Positions 45,468 to 55,280 of a stretch of DNA of 64,000 nucleotides are shown here, piece by piece. A model generated the notes under the pieces. The model had not been told where the DNA came from, ran no database searches, and saw nothing but the letters and a program-made list of their open reading frames with translations. This DNA comes from Nitrosospira multiformis. Lineage in GTDB: Bacteria; Pseudomonadota; Gammaproteobacteria; Burkholderiales; Nitrosomonadaceae. The stretch is taken from contig NZ_FOHI01000009.1 in the NCBI RefSeq assembly GCF_900111585.1, positions 1-64,000 of the forward strand, read 5' to 3'. A program made the translations under genes and the position numbers. The stretch's first letter is position 1; each line of letters starts with the position of its first letter.

Positions 45468-48204
45468 AACGCAACGCGAATCTCTGCTAAACGCACCCGC
45501 GTTGCTGTTCATGAGCGCGGTAGTTCTCATTGCCTTCTGGGTATTGTTTCCGCGTCAGCCCGCATTCAGAGATCCAGTCAACCTGTCAGCAAAAGATGCT
45601 TTGTCAGTAGCTTATCTTCGCGTTCTCGTGCAGTCCGATCCGCGTAACGCCCCCCTGCGCCTGTCGTTCGTACAGGTACTGACGGAAGCGGGCATGACCG
45701 ATGAAGCCATTCTTGCCATGGAACCCCTGCAGAATGCTCCCGAGTCAGGGTTGACTTACGAGATTCGCCTGGCAGAGTTGAAGCTGGCGCTGCAGCAGCT
45801 TTACCGACATCCCCCCCGGGATGTCGAGACATCACTGCGAAGGCGTATCGGGGAGCTGGTCCCTGCATTGTTGCGCTTGGCTGACAATGACAAAGAGTCG
45901 AATCAGGTGGTGTTGCTGGCAGAGCAGTTTGGCGAACCCTCGGTCGTAGCGGAAACCTTCGAGCAATTGGCTGGCATGCAGAATGAAACCCGGCAGACAA
46001 AATCCCGCTGGCTGGCTTTTGCTGCCAAACAACGGCTTGCAGCCGCACAACCCAGAGTTGCAGCACGAAATTTCTGCCAGGCTCTCACTTTCGAACGAAT
46101 AGCCAGGAAGAAAACAGAATTGGCGAAAGCCTGTTTAGGCGCCTATCTTCAGGCGGGTGTCGACCGGGAGGCCTTGAAAGCCGCGATACAGATCCTTTCC
46201 GCTTATAGCGGACCAGCTGATGTCGCAGGTTCCGGTAATTCCGGCGCGGTTGCCCCCTCCAGCGCGGACGCGCAGCTGCTGCTGCTAGCGGCCGACGTTG
46301 CCCAGCCGATGGGTGATCGTGATCATGCATTAGTTTGGCTGGAGCAGGCAAGTGCACATCTACCTGCGGATCAGAAGCTTGCGGAACGTATTGTCCGGTT
46401 ACAGGTTTCGATGGGTCTCCTCAGCGAAGGTCTTGCCCGAGCGGACGTGCTGCGCGCTTCTCTGATTCCTGGAAGTGAACGTCAGCGACTGCTTGCCCAT
46501 TTGTATGACTGGAACGGTCAGGCCGATGAAGCGCTCGCCTTGTGGTTGTCTTTTGCGCGCCATAAGGCTGATGAGGAGGCTGAAACCCGGGCCTTTGCAC
46601 TGGCTCAGGCAAAGCCGGATAATGAGGCGATTGTGCAGCTTCTTGAGGCAATCATGTCCCGCCGCAAGCTGACGGCTACCGAAGCGGGAGCTTATGTCAA
46701 AGCAGGTCTCGCTGTTGCACAGCCGTCTCGTGTGGAAAAGCAGTTGCGACGTCACGCGGAGCGATTCGACAATCCTCCGCCCATACTTAACGCACTGGTG
46801 GAGGTTCTTGTTCTTCAGGGCAAACCGGATGCAGCGCTCACGTTGTATGAAGATATGCCGGAAATACAGGATGGGCGGCAGAGACTTGCATTGGCGAAGC
46901 TATATGAGGAAGCCGGCAATACGCAAAAGAGCTTTCAGTTGCTGCTTCGGGATATCGACTCGCCGGATCCCGCTTCTGCAGAAGAATACTGGCTGCTGCT
47001 GGCGAAAGTTTCCACGCAACTGGGGCAGGATGCATACGCCAGCAAAGCCTACGAAAAGGCGTTGATCCTTCGCCCGGACGACGTGGAAATTCTGGAAAAC
47101 CTGCAACGTCTGGCTCTACGTCATCATGATGATAAAAAAAGCGAGCGGCTTGCGCATTATGGATGGGAAAGATTGAAGCGCATCGAGGACTTGCAGCGCC
47201 TGATGCGTTTTTCCTGGAAGCGGCGGAATTGGGAGGAACTGGATCACTGGCTCAAGGTTGCGGAAAAACTTCCTTCCGCAGGGCAGGCGCCGGATTACTG
47301 GTATTTCCAGGCGATGCGCCGAATGGCGCATGGGGAGCAAAGCGCTGCACGTGATGCGCTGCAGGAGATCCTGAGATTGCAGGCTGCAGATCCGGAAGTT
47401 ACCGAAGCTATGATCTGGCTATTGCTGTCATACGAGAAAATTGATCGTGTACTGCTTGATTCCGTCGTTGCCCCCTATCGTGCCCAGTCAGCCAATCAGT
47501 CCACGGTCAATCCGGCCTTAGCCGAAGCCCTCGCGGCAGCGGAGCAAGGTTTGGGCAGGTCGGTTCAGGCAGCCGCCTGGTTTTTGCGATCGCTTTCGAC
47601 CCGGCCCGGGGATTTTCTCTGGATATTGACGCTGGCGGATAATATGGAATGGGCGGGTTGTCCGGCTCACGCCAATTATGCCCGTTTGCGGGCGCTCGAA
47701 ATATTCGCTTCAAAGCAGAATTCCCAAATTGAAGTGAAATATCCGCCACGCCTCGCCGAATACTTCTTCGGATCAAAGTATCTCCCAGCCAAAAGGGATG
47801 ATACCGAGGATGCAAAGAAACAGGAGGAATTACAGTCGATTCGGAACCAATGGGGCTTTGGAGGAAAACTGGATAATGCCGACTATTTCGCATTGCGTAG
47901 AGAGGTGGAACGACTTGAGCTGTCACAATGGAAAAACTTTGCAAAGGCAGTCAGGAACAGGAATGAGCGTGAAGTGGCGCGGCAGTTGGCGCTCGTTTCG
48001 GAACACCTGAAGCGTCAACCTGCGGCCGCCTCACATCCGGACATGCTCCCCTTATCTATAGACGATGTGGATCGCGCGAATCGCTGGTTGGCGGGCGAAC
48101 CGGAGCCCAACCCGAGCGATTTGGCGACGGAGCTGGATATCTGCCGCGAGACGCTGACCAAGATTCGGGAATTTCCTGCAAACAGTGAGCCTGTAAAGCG
48201 ATGA
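45457..48204 (+). CDS. pelB: PelB-like TPR protein without the outer-membrane barrel
   Basis: Starts at TTG 45457, overlapping the pelA end by 11 bases. The 915-residue protein has one N-terminal membrane helix (about 13-31, PALLFMSAVVLIAFWVLF), then VAYLRVLVQSDPRNAPLRLS and a long series of TPR-type helices up to about 760. The Pseudomonas protein is near 1190 residues because a C-terminal 16-stranded barrel exports Pel through the outer membrane. Here the chain ends in a helical, charged tail (RRLELSQWKNFAKAVRNR in part) and stops at the pelD start, so the barrel is missing rather than frameshifted. The TPR part may still guide PelA and polymer. Confidence 0.85.
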   Translation: MSVETQRESLLNAPALLFMSAVVLIAFWVLFPRQPAFRDPVNLSAKDALSVAYLRVLVQSDPRNAPLRLSFVQVLTEAGMTDEAILAMEPLQNAPESGLTYEIRLAELKLALQQLYRHPPRDVETSLRRRIGELVPALLRLADNDKESNQVVLLAEQFGEPSVVAETFEQLAGMQNETRQTKSRWLAFAAKQRLAAAQPRVAARNFCQALTFERIARKKTELAKACLGAYLQAGVDREALKAAIQILSAYSGPADVAGSGNSGAVAPSSADAQLLLLAADVAQPMGDRDHALVWLEQASAHLPADQKLAERIVRLQVSMGLLSEGLARADVLRASLIPGSERQRLLAHLYDWNGQADEALALWLSFARHKADEEAETRAFALAQAKPDNEAIVQLLEAIMSRRKLTATEAGAYVKAGLAVAQPSRVEKQLRRHAERFDNPPPILNALVEVLVLQGKPDAALTLYEDMPEIQDGRQRLALAKLYEEAGNTQKSFQLLLRDIDSPDPASAEEYWLLLAKVSTQLGQDAYASKAYEKALILRPDDVEILENLQRLALRHHDDKKSERLAHYGWERLKRIEDLQRLMRFSWKRRNWEELDHWLKVAEKLPSAGQAPDYWYFQAMRRMAHGEQSAARDALQEILRLQAADPEVTEAMIWLLLSYEKIDRVLLDSVVAPYRAQSANQSTVNPALAEALAAAEQGLGRSVQAAAWFLRSLSTRPGDFLWILTLADNMEWAGCPAHANYARLRALEIFASKQNSQIEVKYPPRLAEYFFGSKYLPAKRDDTEDAKKQEELQSIRNQWGFGGKLDNADYFALRREVERLELSQWKNFAKAVRNRNEREVARQLALVSEHLKRQPAAASHPDMLPLSIDDVDRANRWLAGEPEPNPSDLATELDICRETLTKIREFPANSEPVKR

Positions 48205-49472
48205 AGAAACCCTGGCTGGAAGGTATAGAGGTTATCGATGTAAACACCCCCGTATCTGCGTGGGGCGGCTGGTTTGAAACATTCGTTATAACTGTTGTTG
48301 TAATTGCGGCATCATTCATTACCCAGCAGGCTGACCCTTTCCGGTTGAGTGGCGGATTCCCGTGGGCAGTGCTGGCGCCCCTGTTCGTGGGGTTACGGTA
48401 CGGGTTTGTCTTTGGTTTTGTCAGCGCCCTGCTGACACTCGCAGTGCTTGGCGTTGCCATTGATCAGCAATGGCAGGCAGCGAAGAGTTTTCCGCTGCCT
48501 TGGGCGATAGGCGTTGTGGTGGTAGCGATGGTGGCTGGGGAGTTTCGTGACATGTGGGGGCGTCGCCTGCACCGGCTGGAGGGCGCGTATCAATACCGTG
48601 CCGAGCGTCTTGAAGAATTCACGCGCAGTTACCAGTTATTGCGTCTGTCGCATGACCGTCTCGAACAGACCGTTGCCAACAGCGGCTTTTCCCTGCGTGA
48701 AGGCATCATGCACCTTCAATCCACCCTGGATGCCATCGATGGATTGACGGAAAGCTCGCTGCAAAAGCTTATTGAATTTGTGGCGGAATATGGTGCATTG
48801 ACTCAGGCCTGCATCATCGGGATTACTGCCGACCGCATTGATACTTCCCACGTTCTGGCCTGCGTGGGAGAGCGATTTCCCATCGATGTGACTGATCCAG
48901 TGCTGAGAATGGCGCTCGACAGCGGCGAACTGGCCACGGTGAATCTTCTGCAGGATTCAGGGATGGATCAGGCCCAGCTTCTGGCTGCGGTACCTTTAGC
49001 CGACTCCATCGGGGAAATAAATGCCGTGCTGGCAGTGCGTTCCATGCCTTTTTTTTCGTTTCATGAAAGCAATCTCAAGCTTATCGCCGTGCTGGTGGCG
49101 CATGGCGTGGACCATCTCCGTTTCGGAACAGCGAGGCCATCGGTTCTTCGGTTTATTGCCTCATTTGAACGGGCATATCAGGATTTTTCGCGCTTCAGGC
49201 TCGATACGGCACTCCTGAGATTATCCGGAAATCCGGAGGAGATGCGGAGCATTCACGAAAAGCTGCGGTTTTCGATTCGTGCTATCGACTTTATCTGCCT
49301 TGCGCGTGAAAAGGAGCAGCATGTCGTCTGGGTAATGTTGCCCCTGACGAATATTACTGGCACACAGGCATGGGCGCAGCGAGTAACAGATATTCCCGCA
49401 ACAATCGCGCAGGAATGGATGTCTATCAACGAAATTGATCCGCAAAGGATCCGTTCCCTGGAGCAGGTGTGA
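48201..49472 (+). CDS. pelD: PelD, inner-membrane c-di-GMP receptor
   Basis: Start ATG overlaps the pelB stop (ATGA). The 423-residue protein has four membrane helices (to about residue 120), a short coiled segment, a GAF domain (about 170-310) and a degenerate GGDEF-like domain. An RxxD inhibitory-site motif is seen as RAID (360-363), with a further Arg at 394, matching the layout of the c-di-GMP contacts R367, D370 and R402 of P. aeruginosa PelD. Binding switches on Pel synthesis. Confidence 0.92.
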   Translation: MKKPWLEGIEVIDVNTPVSAWGGWFETFVITVVVIAASFITQQADPFRLSGGFPWAVLAPLFVGLRYGFVFGFVSALLTLAVLGVAIDQQWQAAKSFPLPWAIGVVVVAMVAGEFRDMWGRRLHRLEGAYQYRAERLEEFTRSYQLLRLSHDRLEQTVANSGFSLREGIMHLQSTLDAIDGLTESSLQKLIEFVAEYGALTQACIIGITADRIDTSHVLACVGERFPIDVTDPVLRMALDSGELATVNLLQDSGMDQAQLLAAVPLADSIGEINAVLAVRSMPFFSFHESNLKLIAVLVAHGVDHLRFGTARPSVLRFIASFERAYQDFSRFRLDTALLRLSGNPEEMRSIHEKLRFSIRAIDFICLAREKEQHVVWVMLPLTNITGTQAWAQRVTDIPATIAQEWMSINEIDPQRIRSLEQV

Positions 49473-50611
49473 TGCGTCGCATGTATCGCCTGCGTGCATT
49501 CTCGGGAGTGACTGCTGAAGTAGTGGCTGTTCTCCTGGTGTGGTTGAGCGCGGATGAGGCGCTTGCGGATTGGCAGGAAGGCGCGCTGCTGTTCACGGCG
49601 GCTGTATTTCACTCTGCTTCATCCTATTACCTTGCGCGCATGTTCTGGCAGTCGTTGCCGCGTCGCTACAAACTTCCTCCTCGCAGGAGTCTGGGGTTGC
49701 TGTTTACCTTTCTATGGATTCTGCCGGTTTTCGGGGCGCTGGGCGTGCTGTGGAGCATAACACGTGCATTGAAACGGCCCCGGACCCGTTCCGCGAAGAA
49801 TGTAAAGATTATAGTCCTGCCTGAGCTGCCTTTTTCACCCCCTGTCATTTTCCCTGTTCCCCCTTACAGCCAGGGGGCTCTGCGCCAGATCGTCCATTTT
49901 GCCGAGCGCTCACTCAAGCGGTTGAAAGCGGTGATGGCAACACGGCACATGGCGCCGAGAGAAGCCATGGAGGTCTGGTCGAAGGCTACTCGCGATCCGA
50001 TCGATGACGTAAGGCTGCTTGCCTATGCAATGAAGGATGCCCATGAAAAGAGGCTCACCGACCGTGTCCTGGCTTTAACCGAAGCACTGCCACACCTTCC
50101 TCCACGAGCACAAAATGCCTGCCGCAAAACGATCGCCGCGCTGTGCTGGGAGCTGGTATATCACAAGCTGGTACAGGGTGCTGTCAGACAGCATTGGCTG
50201 AAAAACGCCCGCGCACAAATGGAGGCTGTATTGACCTTGCCATCCATTCCGCGGCGCGACGTTCCCTCTGCATCTGTATCGGCTCCCGTGGGGACTGCAT
50301 CCGAAGCATCTCTGGCATCGTCCAAACATGAGAGGAGTGAAGCGTCCTCTCTATCCGGGGGCGGGAACGCCGACAGTTGGTTGTTGTATGGTCGGATTTT
50401 ATTGGAATCAGGTGAAGACGTCCTGGCGAGAAAGGCTTTTGTCAACGCACAAATCCATGGCGCGGATCAGCAACAACTGTTGCCATGGTTTGCCGAAATC
50501 GCTTTCCGGGAGCGGAAGTTTACCGAGGCAAAGCGCTGTTTATCGGCGCTTGCACGTGTTGGGGAGAAGGGGCGGGAACTGGCCCTGGTAAGAGCGTGGT
50601 GGAATAAATGA
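49472..50611 (+). CDS. pelE: PelE, inner-membrane TPR partner of PelD
   Basis: Start ATG 49472 overlaps the pelD stop (TGATG). The 379-residue protein has two membrane helix regions near the N-terminus (VTAEVVAVLLVWLSA, LGLLFTFLWILPVFGALGVL), a helical region and C-terminal TPR-like helices (NADSWLLYGRILLESGEDVL). A low-complexity Ser/Ala linker (about 270-300) separates them. PelE forms the synthase complex with PelD, PelF and PelG. Confidence 0.88.
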   Translation: MRRMYRLRAFSGVTAEVVAVLLVWLSADEALADWQEGALLFTAAVFHSASSYYLARMFWQSLPRRYKLPPRRSLGLLFTFLWILPVFGALGVLWSITRALKRPRTRSAKNVKIIVLPELPFSPPVIFPVPPYSQGALRQIVHFAERSLKRLKAVMATRHMAPREAMEVWSKATRDPIDDVRLLAYAMKDAHEKRLTDRVLALTEALPHLPPRAQNACRKTIAALCWELVYHKLVQGAVRQHWLKNARAQMEAVLTLPSIPRRDVPSASVSAPVGTASEASLASSKHERSEASSLSGGGNADSWLLYGRILLESGEDVLARKAFVNAQIHGADQQQLLPWFAEIAFRERKFTEAKRCLSALARVGEKGRELALVRAWWNK

Positions 50612-52191
50612 GCATGATCCAGGCAGGAGCGGAGAAGCCTGCGATGGTACGGGCAGCAGGATCGGTTGTGGAACGGGTGGCGGATATAGCCCTGCTGCTG
50701 GAAGGCACCTATCCTTATGTCCGTGGCGGGGTATCTTCATGGGTCCACCAGATCATAAACGGTTTGCCGGAATTTACCTTCGCCGTGATCTTCATAGGGG
50801 GTCAGAAGGAAATGTATGGACCGGCGCAATATCAGTTCCCGCCGAATGTGACCCATGTCGAAACGCACTATCTGCTGCACCGCAGCCTTGGGAAGCCGCA
50901 TGCCCGCAAGGGCAATCGCCAGGCTTTTCAGGAAATGGAAGATCTGCATGCCATCATGCGGCAGCCTGGGAAATTGGCTGAAGGGAAAATGATTGATGCA
51001 TTTGCGCGCCTGGGCGCCAAAGGCGGCATCAGCCAAGAGGATTTTCTGTATAGCGAAGCTTCCTGGGATTATATTACCCGACAGTATAAAGAGCGCTGTA
51101 CCGAGCCCTCGTTTGTGGGTTATTTCTGGGCGATACGAGCAATGCATGCGCCCCTGTTCGTGCTGGCCGATATCGCGGCTGGGCTTCCGTCGGTTCGGGC
51201 AGTGCACGCCATTTCGACCGGTTATGCAGGATTGCTGGGCGCGATGATACGGCTGCGGCGAAATATTCCTTTTGTGCTCACCGAGCATGGTATTTATACC
51301 AAGGAGCGGAAAATCGATCTGGCCCAGGCTACCTGGATCCATGATCACAATGACGATGTATGCAATACGCTGCACGATGAAATGGGGTATATCCGCGGTC
51401 TCTGGATCAGGTTCTACGAGCAGCTCGGGCGTATGGCGTACGCGCAGGCCTCACCCATTATCAGCCTGTATGAGGGGAATCGGTCGAGACAGGTTGCCGA
51501 TGGGGCAGCCCCGGAAAAAACACGGGTCATTACCAACGGAATCAATGTGGAACGTTATCGGGTCGCACTCGAAAAAAGACCGGAAAAGATTCCACCGGTG
51601 CTGGGACTGGTCGGGCGCGTGGTACCGATCAAGGATATCAAGACGTTCATCCGGACATTGCGGATGCTGGTCAAGGAGCGTCCTGACGCGCAAGGATGGA
51701 TTGTCGGTCCGGAAGACGAGGATCCGTCGTATGTGAATGAATGCAAGGAACTGGCCGAAAGTCTCGGCCTGAGGAATCATCTCAGATTCATGGGCTTTCA
51801 AAATATGCTGGAAATTCTGCCCCAGCTTGGCCTGATGGTACTGACCTCGATCAGTGAAGCCCTGCCGCTGGTAATCCTCGAGGCTTTCGCCAGCGGTGTT
51901 CCCTGCCTTGCCACGGATGTGGGGTCCTGCCGGGAGCTCATCGAAGGAGCGGCCGAGCAGGATCGGGCACTGGGGGCAGCGGGTAGTGTAGTGCACATTG
52001 CCGATCCCGAAGGCACGGCAAAAGCAGCGCTCGAACTGCTGAACAACCCGGAGAAGTGGCGCGCTGCGCAGCAGGCGGGGCTTGCGCGCGTGAAACGCTA
52101 CTATGACGATCAGCTCATGTTTTCATCTTATCGGGAAGTCTACTCGGGAGCCCTGGGCGTACCGCGGCATCCGAGTAGCGAACTGATGTAA
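50608..52191 (+). CDS. pelF: PelF, Pel glycosyltransferase (GT4)
   Basis: Overlaps pelE by ATGA. The 527-residue cytoplasmic enzyme has the PelF N-terminal signature LLLEGTYPYVRGGVSSWVHQ and, in the C-terminal lobe, VGRVVPIKDIKTFIR and the EX7E motif SEALPLVILEAFASG. It polymerises Pel from UDP-sugar precursors. The sequence gives no sign of truncation. Confidence 0.96.
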   Translation: MSMIQAGAEKPAMVRAAGSVVERVADIALLLEGTYPYVRGGVSSWVHQIINGLPEFTFAVIFIGGQKEMYGPAQYQFPPNVTHVETHYLLHRSLGKPHARKGNRQAFQEMEDLHAIMRQPGKLAEGKMIDAFARLGAKGGISQEDFLYSEASWDYITRQYKERCTEPSFVGYFWAIRAMHAPLFVLADIAAGLPSVRAVHAISTGYAGLLGAMIRLRRNIPFVLTEHGIYTKERKIDLAQATWIHDHNDDVCNTLHDEMGYIRGLWIRFYEQLGRMAYAQASPIISLYEGNRSRQVADGAAPEKTRVITNGINVERYRVALEKRPEKIPPVLGLVGRVVPIKDIKTFIRTLRMLVKERPDAQGWIVGPEDEDPSYVNECKELAESLGLRNHLRFMGFQNMLEILPQLGLMVLTSISEALPLVILEAFASGVPCLATDVGSCRELIEGAAEQDRALGAAGSVVHIADPEGTAKAALELLNNPEKWRAAQQAGLARVKRYYDDQLMFSSYREVYSGALGVPRHPSSELM

Positions 52192-52195
52192 CTAT

Positions 52196-53566
52196 ATGGC
52201 CGGCATCGGTTTCGAAATCCGCAAAATCCTGGAGCGCGACAATTACTGGTCGGTGTTGCGTGCCTATGGTTATGCCGGCCTGGTCAGCGGTGGTCCCTGG
52301 GTGCTCTCAATTCTGAGCATCATGATGATAGGCGTTCTTGCCGTCATGCTGGGTGTGGAACAGCGCGAGGTCAACGCCTTTCAGATCTGCGTTACTTACA
52401 TGATGGCGGGTTCGCTGATCTGGACCGGGGGTATGCAGCTCATGTTCACACGGTTCGTCGCGGACCGGACTTATGCCAATGACAAGGCAGAGGTGCTGCC
52501 CAATCTTTTCGGCGTCCTGATGTTGACCATGGCGGGTGGCTTTACGTGGGCAGCGCCCTTTATCTTCTCGCTTTTCACGGGACCATTTTTCCAGCAACTG
52601 TTGCTGCTGTGCAATTTTATTGTGCTGAGCGGGATGTGGATTGTCCTCATTTTCCTGTCGGGGATGAAGGCGTATGGGCGCATCATCTGGACCTTGGCCA
52701 AGGGTTACTCCCTGGGAATTGCAGTCGGACTCCTCGCATTTCCATGGGAACTCAACGGCCTGTTACTTGGCGTGCTGACCGGTCACGGCTATCTGCTGTT
52801 TTCATTCCTGCATCATATCGTGCGGGAATATCCCGGAAATTCTCTGCTCAAATTTGACTTTCTCGATCGAAGCCGGAGCTTTTACAGCCTGTTTGCGGTC
52901 GGCACGCTCTATTACCTGGCGGTGTGGATCGACAAATTCATCTTCTGGTTCGTGCCCTACACTTCCGAGGCAGTCATCGGTCCATTGCGCGCGTCCATCA
53001 TCTACGATCTTCCCATTTTTCTGGCATATCTATTCATTCTGCCGGGGATGGCCGTATTTCTGGTGAGCATAGAAGCGGATTTTGCCGAACAGCACGAACG
53101 TTTTTACCGTGCCGTGCGTGAAGGCGACACGCTGATGCATATTGAATACAGGCGTGACCGGATGGTGTATGCTGCCCGGCAGGGTATCTACGAAATCTTC
53201 AAAGTGCAGGGTCTGACGGTGGTGCTGTGCCTTCTGTGGGGCAGGGGCCTGCTGCAAACCATTGGCATATCCCCGCTCTACATTCACTTGTTTTATATCG
53301 ATGTGGTTGCAGTCAGTGTGCAGGTGCTGCTGATGGCGATACTCAACATACTTTTTTATCTCGACGCCCGGCGGGAAGTACTGATCGTTACGGCATGTTT
53401 TTTTATAACCAACCTGCTGTTCACCGTTGCCACGCTGCAACTGGGAGCCGAATCCTTCGGATACGGCTTTGCGGTATCGGTGACGCTGTCCGCATTTCTT
53501 GGTCTCTTCATCCTCTCGCACAAGTTCAACCGGCTGGAGTATGAAACATTCATGCTGCAGGGTTAG
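52196..53566 (+). CDS. pelG: PelG, Pel polysaccharide membrane transporter
   Basis: Starts 4 bases after pelF. The 456-residue protein begins MAGIGFEIRKILERDNYWSV and has about twelve hydrophobic helices in the MOP/MATE-like flippase fold. It moves the growing polymer over the inner membrane. It is the last pel gene; no pelC follows or precedes. Confidence 0.95.
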   Translation: MAGIGFEIRKILERDNYWSVLRAYGYAGLVSGGPWVLSILSIMMIGVLAVMLGVEQREVNAFQICVTYMMAGSLIWTGGMQLMFTRFVADRTYANDKAEVLPNLFGVLMLTMAGGFTWAAPFIFSLFTGPFFQQLLLLCNFIVLSGMWIVLIFLSGMKAYGRIIWTLAKGYSLGIAVGLLAFPWELNGLLLGVLTGHGYLLFSFLHHIVREYPGNSLLKFDFLDRSRSFYSLFAVGTLYYLAVWIDKFIFWFVPYTSEAVIGPLRASIIYDLPIFLAYLFILPGMAVFLVSIEADFAEQHERFYRAVREGDTLMHIEYRRDRMVYAARQGIYEIFKVQGLTVVLCLLWGRGLLQTIGISPLYIHLFYIDVVAVSVQVLLMAILNILFYLDARREVLIVTACFFITNLLFTVATLQLGAESFGYGFAVSVTLSAFLGLFILSHKFNRLEYETFMLQG

Positions 53567-54108
53567 CCCGCGTCTCTCAAAAATACCAAGTGCATAGCAG
53601 CCCAAATTATGACATAGTCATTTTACGGGAATGACTCGAATCATGAAATGGAGAGTCTCGCCCGTATGGGCGCCGACGCCCAGCACCGGATTTTGCGCCA
53701 TCGATAAACTCTCCTCGCGCCACGCCGTGCAATGAGCGCCTCCGCTTCGGTCAGCACTTCCCCTCCAGCACTTCCTCCTCTCATACGGACTTCTATAACT
53801 GTCCACATTTTTTGACTTGGTGATCAGGTCTGCAGTATTCACAAATTCACCACCTATCCATCATAGTTCTCTTACAACGAGTGTGGTAATTTTGATTCCA
53901 CACTGGCCGTTGGCATCCCTTAAACGTATGCCGATCAGTCGAAGAAAGACCACTGTGGAAAGTGTCGCGTTTAACCGCTGAATCGATCATCCGCACTTCA
54001 TAATCGCCCGTCTATCAGCCGTTGCAGCGTGATAGCACGCAGCTGACGCTCTCGGTGTGCGAGTTACCTGTTTATCTTGGAAGGGGGAAAACTTGAAAGC
54101 TCATCGCC
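53567..54108. other. 542-bp gap after the pel operon
   Basis: No frame with a binding site or family match was found; a 74-codon minus-strand frame at 53618-53842 is not convincing. AGTGTGG (53880-53886) and CCACACT (53898-53904) form a 7-bp hairpin with no T run. The end near 54070 holds a purine-rich tract (GGAAGGGGGAAAA) before the next gene. Confidence 0.6.
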
Positions 54109-55104
54109 ATGCAACTCACCATCCATACGATTGACGTCGGGCAGGGAGAAAGTGCGCTCGTGGTTGCGGCAGACGTGGCAGCCGGGCGACACCGGACGAT
54201 ATTGATCGAGGGCGGACTACTCGGGTATGCCGAGACAGTCCACAACTTTATCGATCCCATCCTCAGGGGTTACGGTTACTCCCTCGATCACATTCTTGTC
54301 AGCCACTACGACAAGGACCATTCAGCGGAAGTCATAGGACTCCTGAATGCGGACAACATGCGCGTCGTAAGCGAAACCATTTCGAACGCGGTGGCAAATG
54401 CGGCGCAATGGGCTGCAGCAGGCACTCGCCCCCAGCAAATCGCCTGCGGAGCCGTGGCCGCATCGGCAACGATCCTCGGAGCTTGCGAACGGAACCTAAC
54501 CCAAATCCTGGCAATGTGCCAGGCTGTTTTTCCCCGGGCTGCCGGGAAGACAGACGACGAAGCGGCGGAGCTTGGATTTAACTATGCGCTGGAGCATACC
54601 GACAAGGTTCAGAGCTTTCCCGCTCTTGAAGTCGGCAAAACTGGAAGACGCAGAAATATTGCAAAAATATCCGCGGTCGCTGCGGCGATTGCCATCGCGT
54701 CGGGAAACAATCCGGCTGCCGCAGCCTTCGGCGCCATCTTCCTCCTGATTGCCAAAACACTTCCCAATCAGCTGCGGCTCGATACCGGCGGCCGATACTG
54801 CAACGTCCATCTTATCGACATCGAACAGCCAATCTGGCCATTGCGATCTGCCGAGACATACGCCGGCACGGCGCTCGGGCAGCACATAACGAAGGACGAG
54901 ATTTTCAGGAACAGCGGGAGCGGTACGGCTCTCTCTTCCCCCCATTCTCCCGGAATATTCTGCCGGGTGATCAGCTTCTGGGTTTGGCAAGGGATGGGCA
55001 GTAATCCTGTTCAGACTGTCTGGAGACGCAAGGCGGGAGACTGCACGTCCAACCTTGTAAGGATTTGCAAAAGAATTGCCTCATCCTTACGTGCAATATT
55101 CTAG
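54109..55104 (+). CDS. MBL-fold (ComEC-like) hydrolase, probably damaged at the 3' end
   Basis: The 331-residue frame starts MQLTIHTIDVGQGESALVV and has the metallo-hydrolase motif VSHYDKDHSAEVIGLL (HxxDxDH variant) near residue 64, as in DUF/ComEC-type MBL proteins. Ala-rich helices interrupt the middle (about 185-220). The final 45 residues are Arg/Cys-rich and unlike a protein of this type, while another frame near 54945 reads NILPGDQLLGLARDGQ; a frameshift is likely there. Function is unknown. Confidence 0.5.
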   Translation: MQLTIHTIDVGQGESALVVAADVAAGRHRTILIEGGLLGYAETVHNFIDPILRGYGYSLDHILVSHYDKDHSAEVIGLLNADNMRVVSETISNAVANAAQWAAAGTRPQQIACGAVAASATILGACERNLTQILAMCQAVFPRAAGKTDDEAAELGFNYALEHTDKVQSFPALEVGKTGRRRNIAKISAVAAAIAIASGNNPAAAAFGAIFLLIAKTLPNQLRLDTGGRYCNVHLIDIEQPIWPLRSAETYAGTALGQHITKDEIFRNSGSGTALSSPHSPGIFCRVISFWVWQGMGSNPVQTVWRRKAGDCTSNLVRICKRIASSLRAIF

Positions 55105-55145
55105 GTAGATGAATTTTTTACCGAAGGCATAAGAGAGAACATAGT

Positions 55146-55280
55146 ATGAACCAGATCGTAATTATGGCGCTGCGGAAACCTTACACCTTCGTGGTTCTTT
55201 CCATTCTGATCGTCCTATCTGGAATCAGGGCGATGCGGCATACGCCGACGGACGTCTTTCCCACTATCAAGACGGCATGA
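55146..55280 (+). pseudogene. N-terminal stub of an RND efflux permease
   Basis: A 44-residue frame MNQIVIMALRKPYTFVVLSI... RHTPTDVFPTIKTA matches the first transmembrane helix and the TPTDxFP motif of AcrB-type RND pumps, then stops at TGA. The rest of that pump is missing. Its stop overlaps the ATG of the following lipoprotein adaptor (ATGA). A weak AAGAGAGA precedes it. It marks the left junction of the imported efflux operon and may still be translated as a leader. Confidence 0.75.

Noticed and set aside
53618-53842. 74-codon minus-strand frame in the gap after pelG
   Set aside because: No binding site, no recognisable fold, poor composition.
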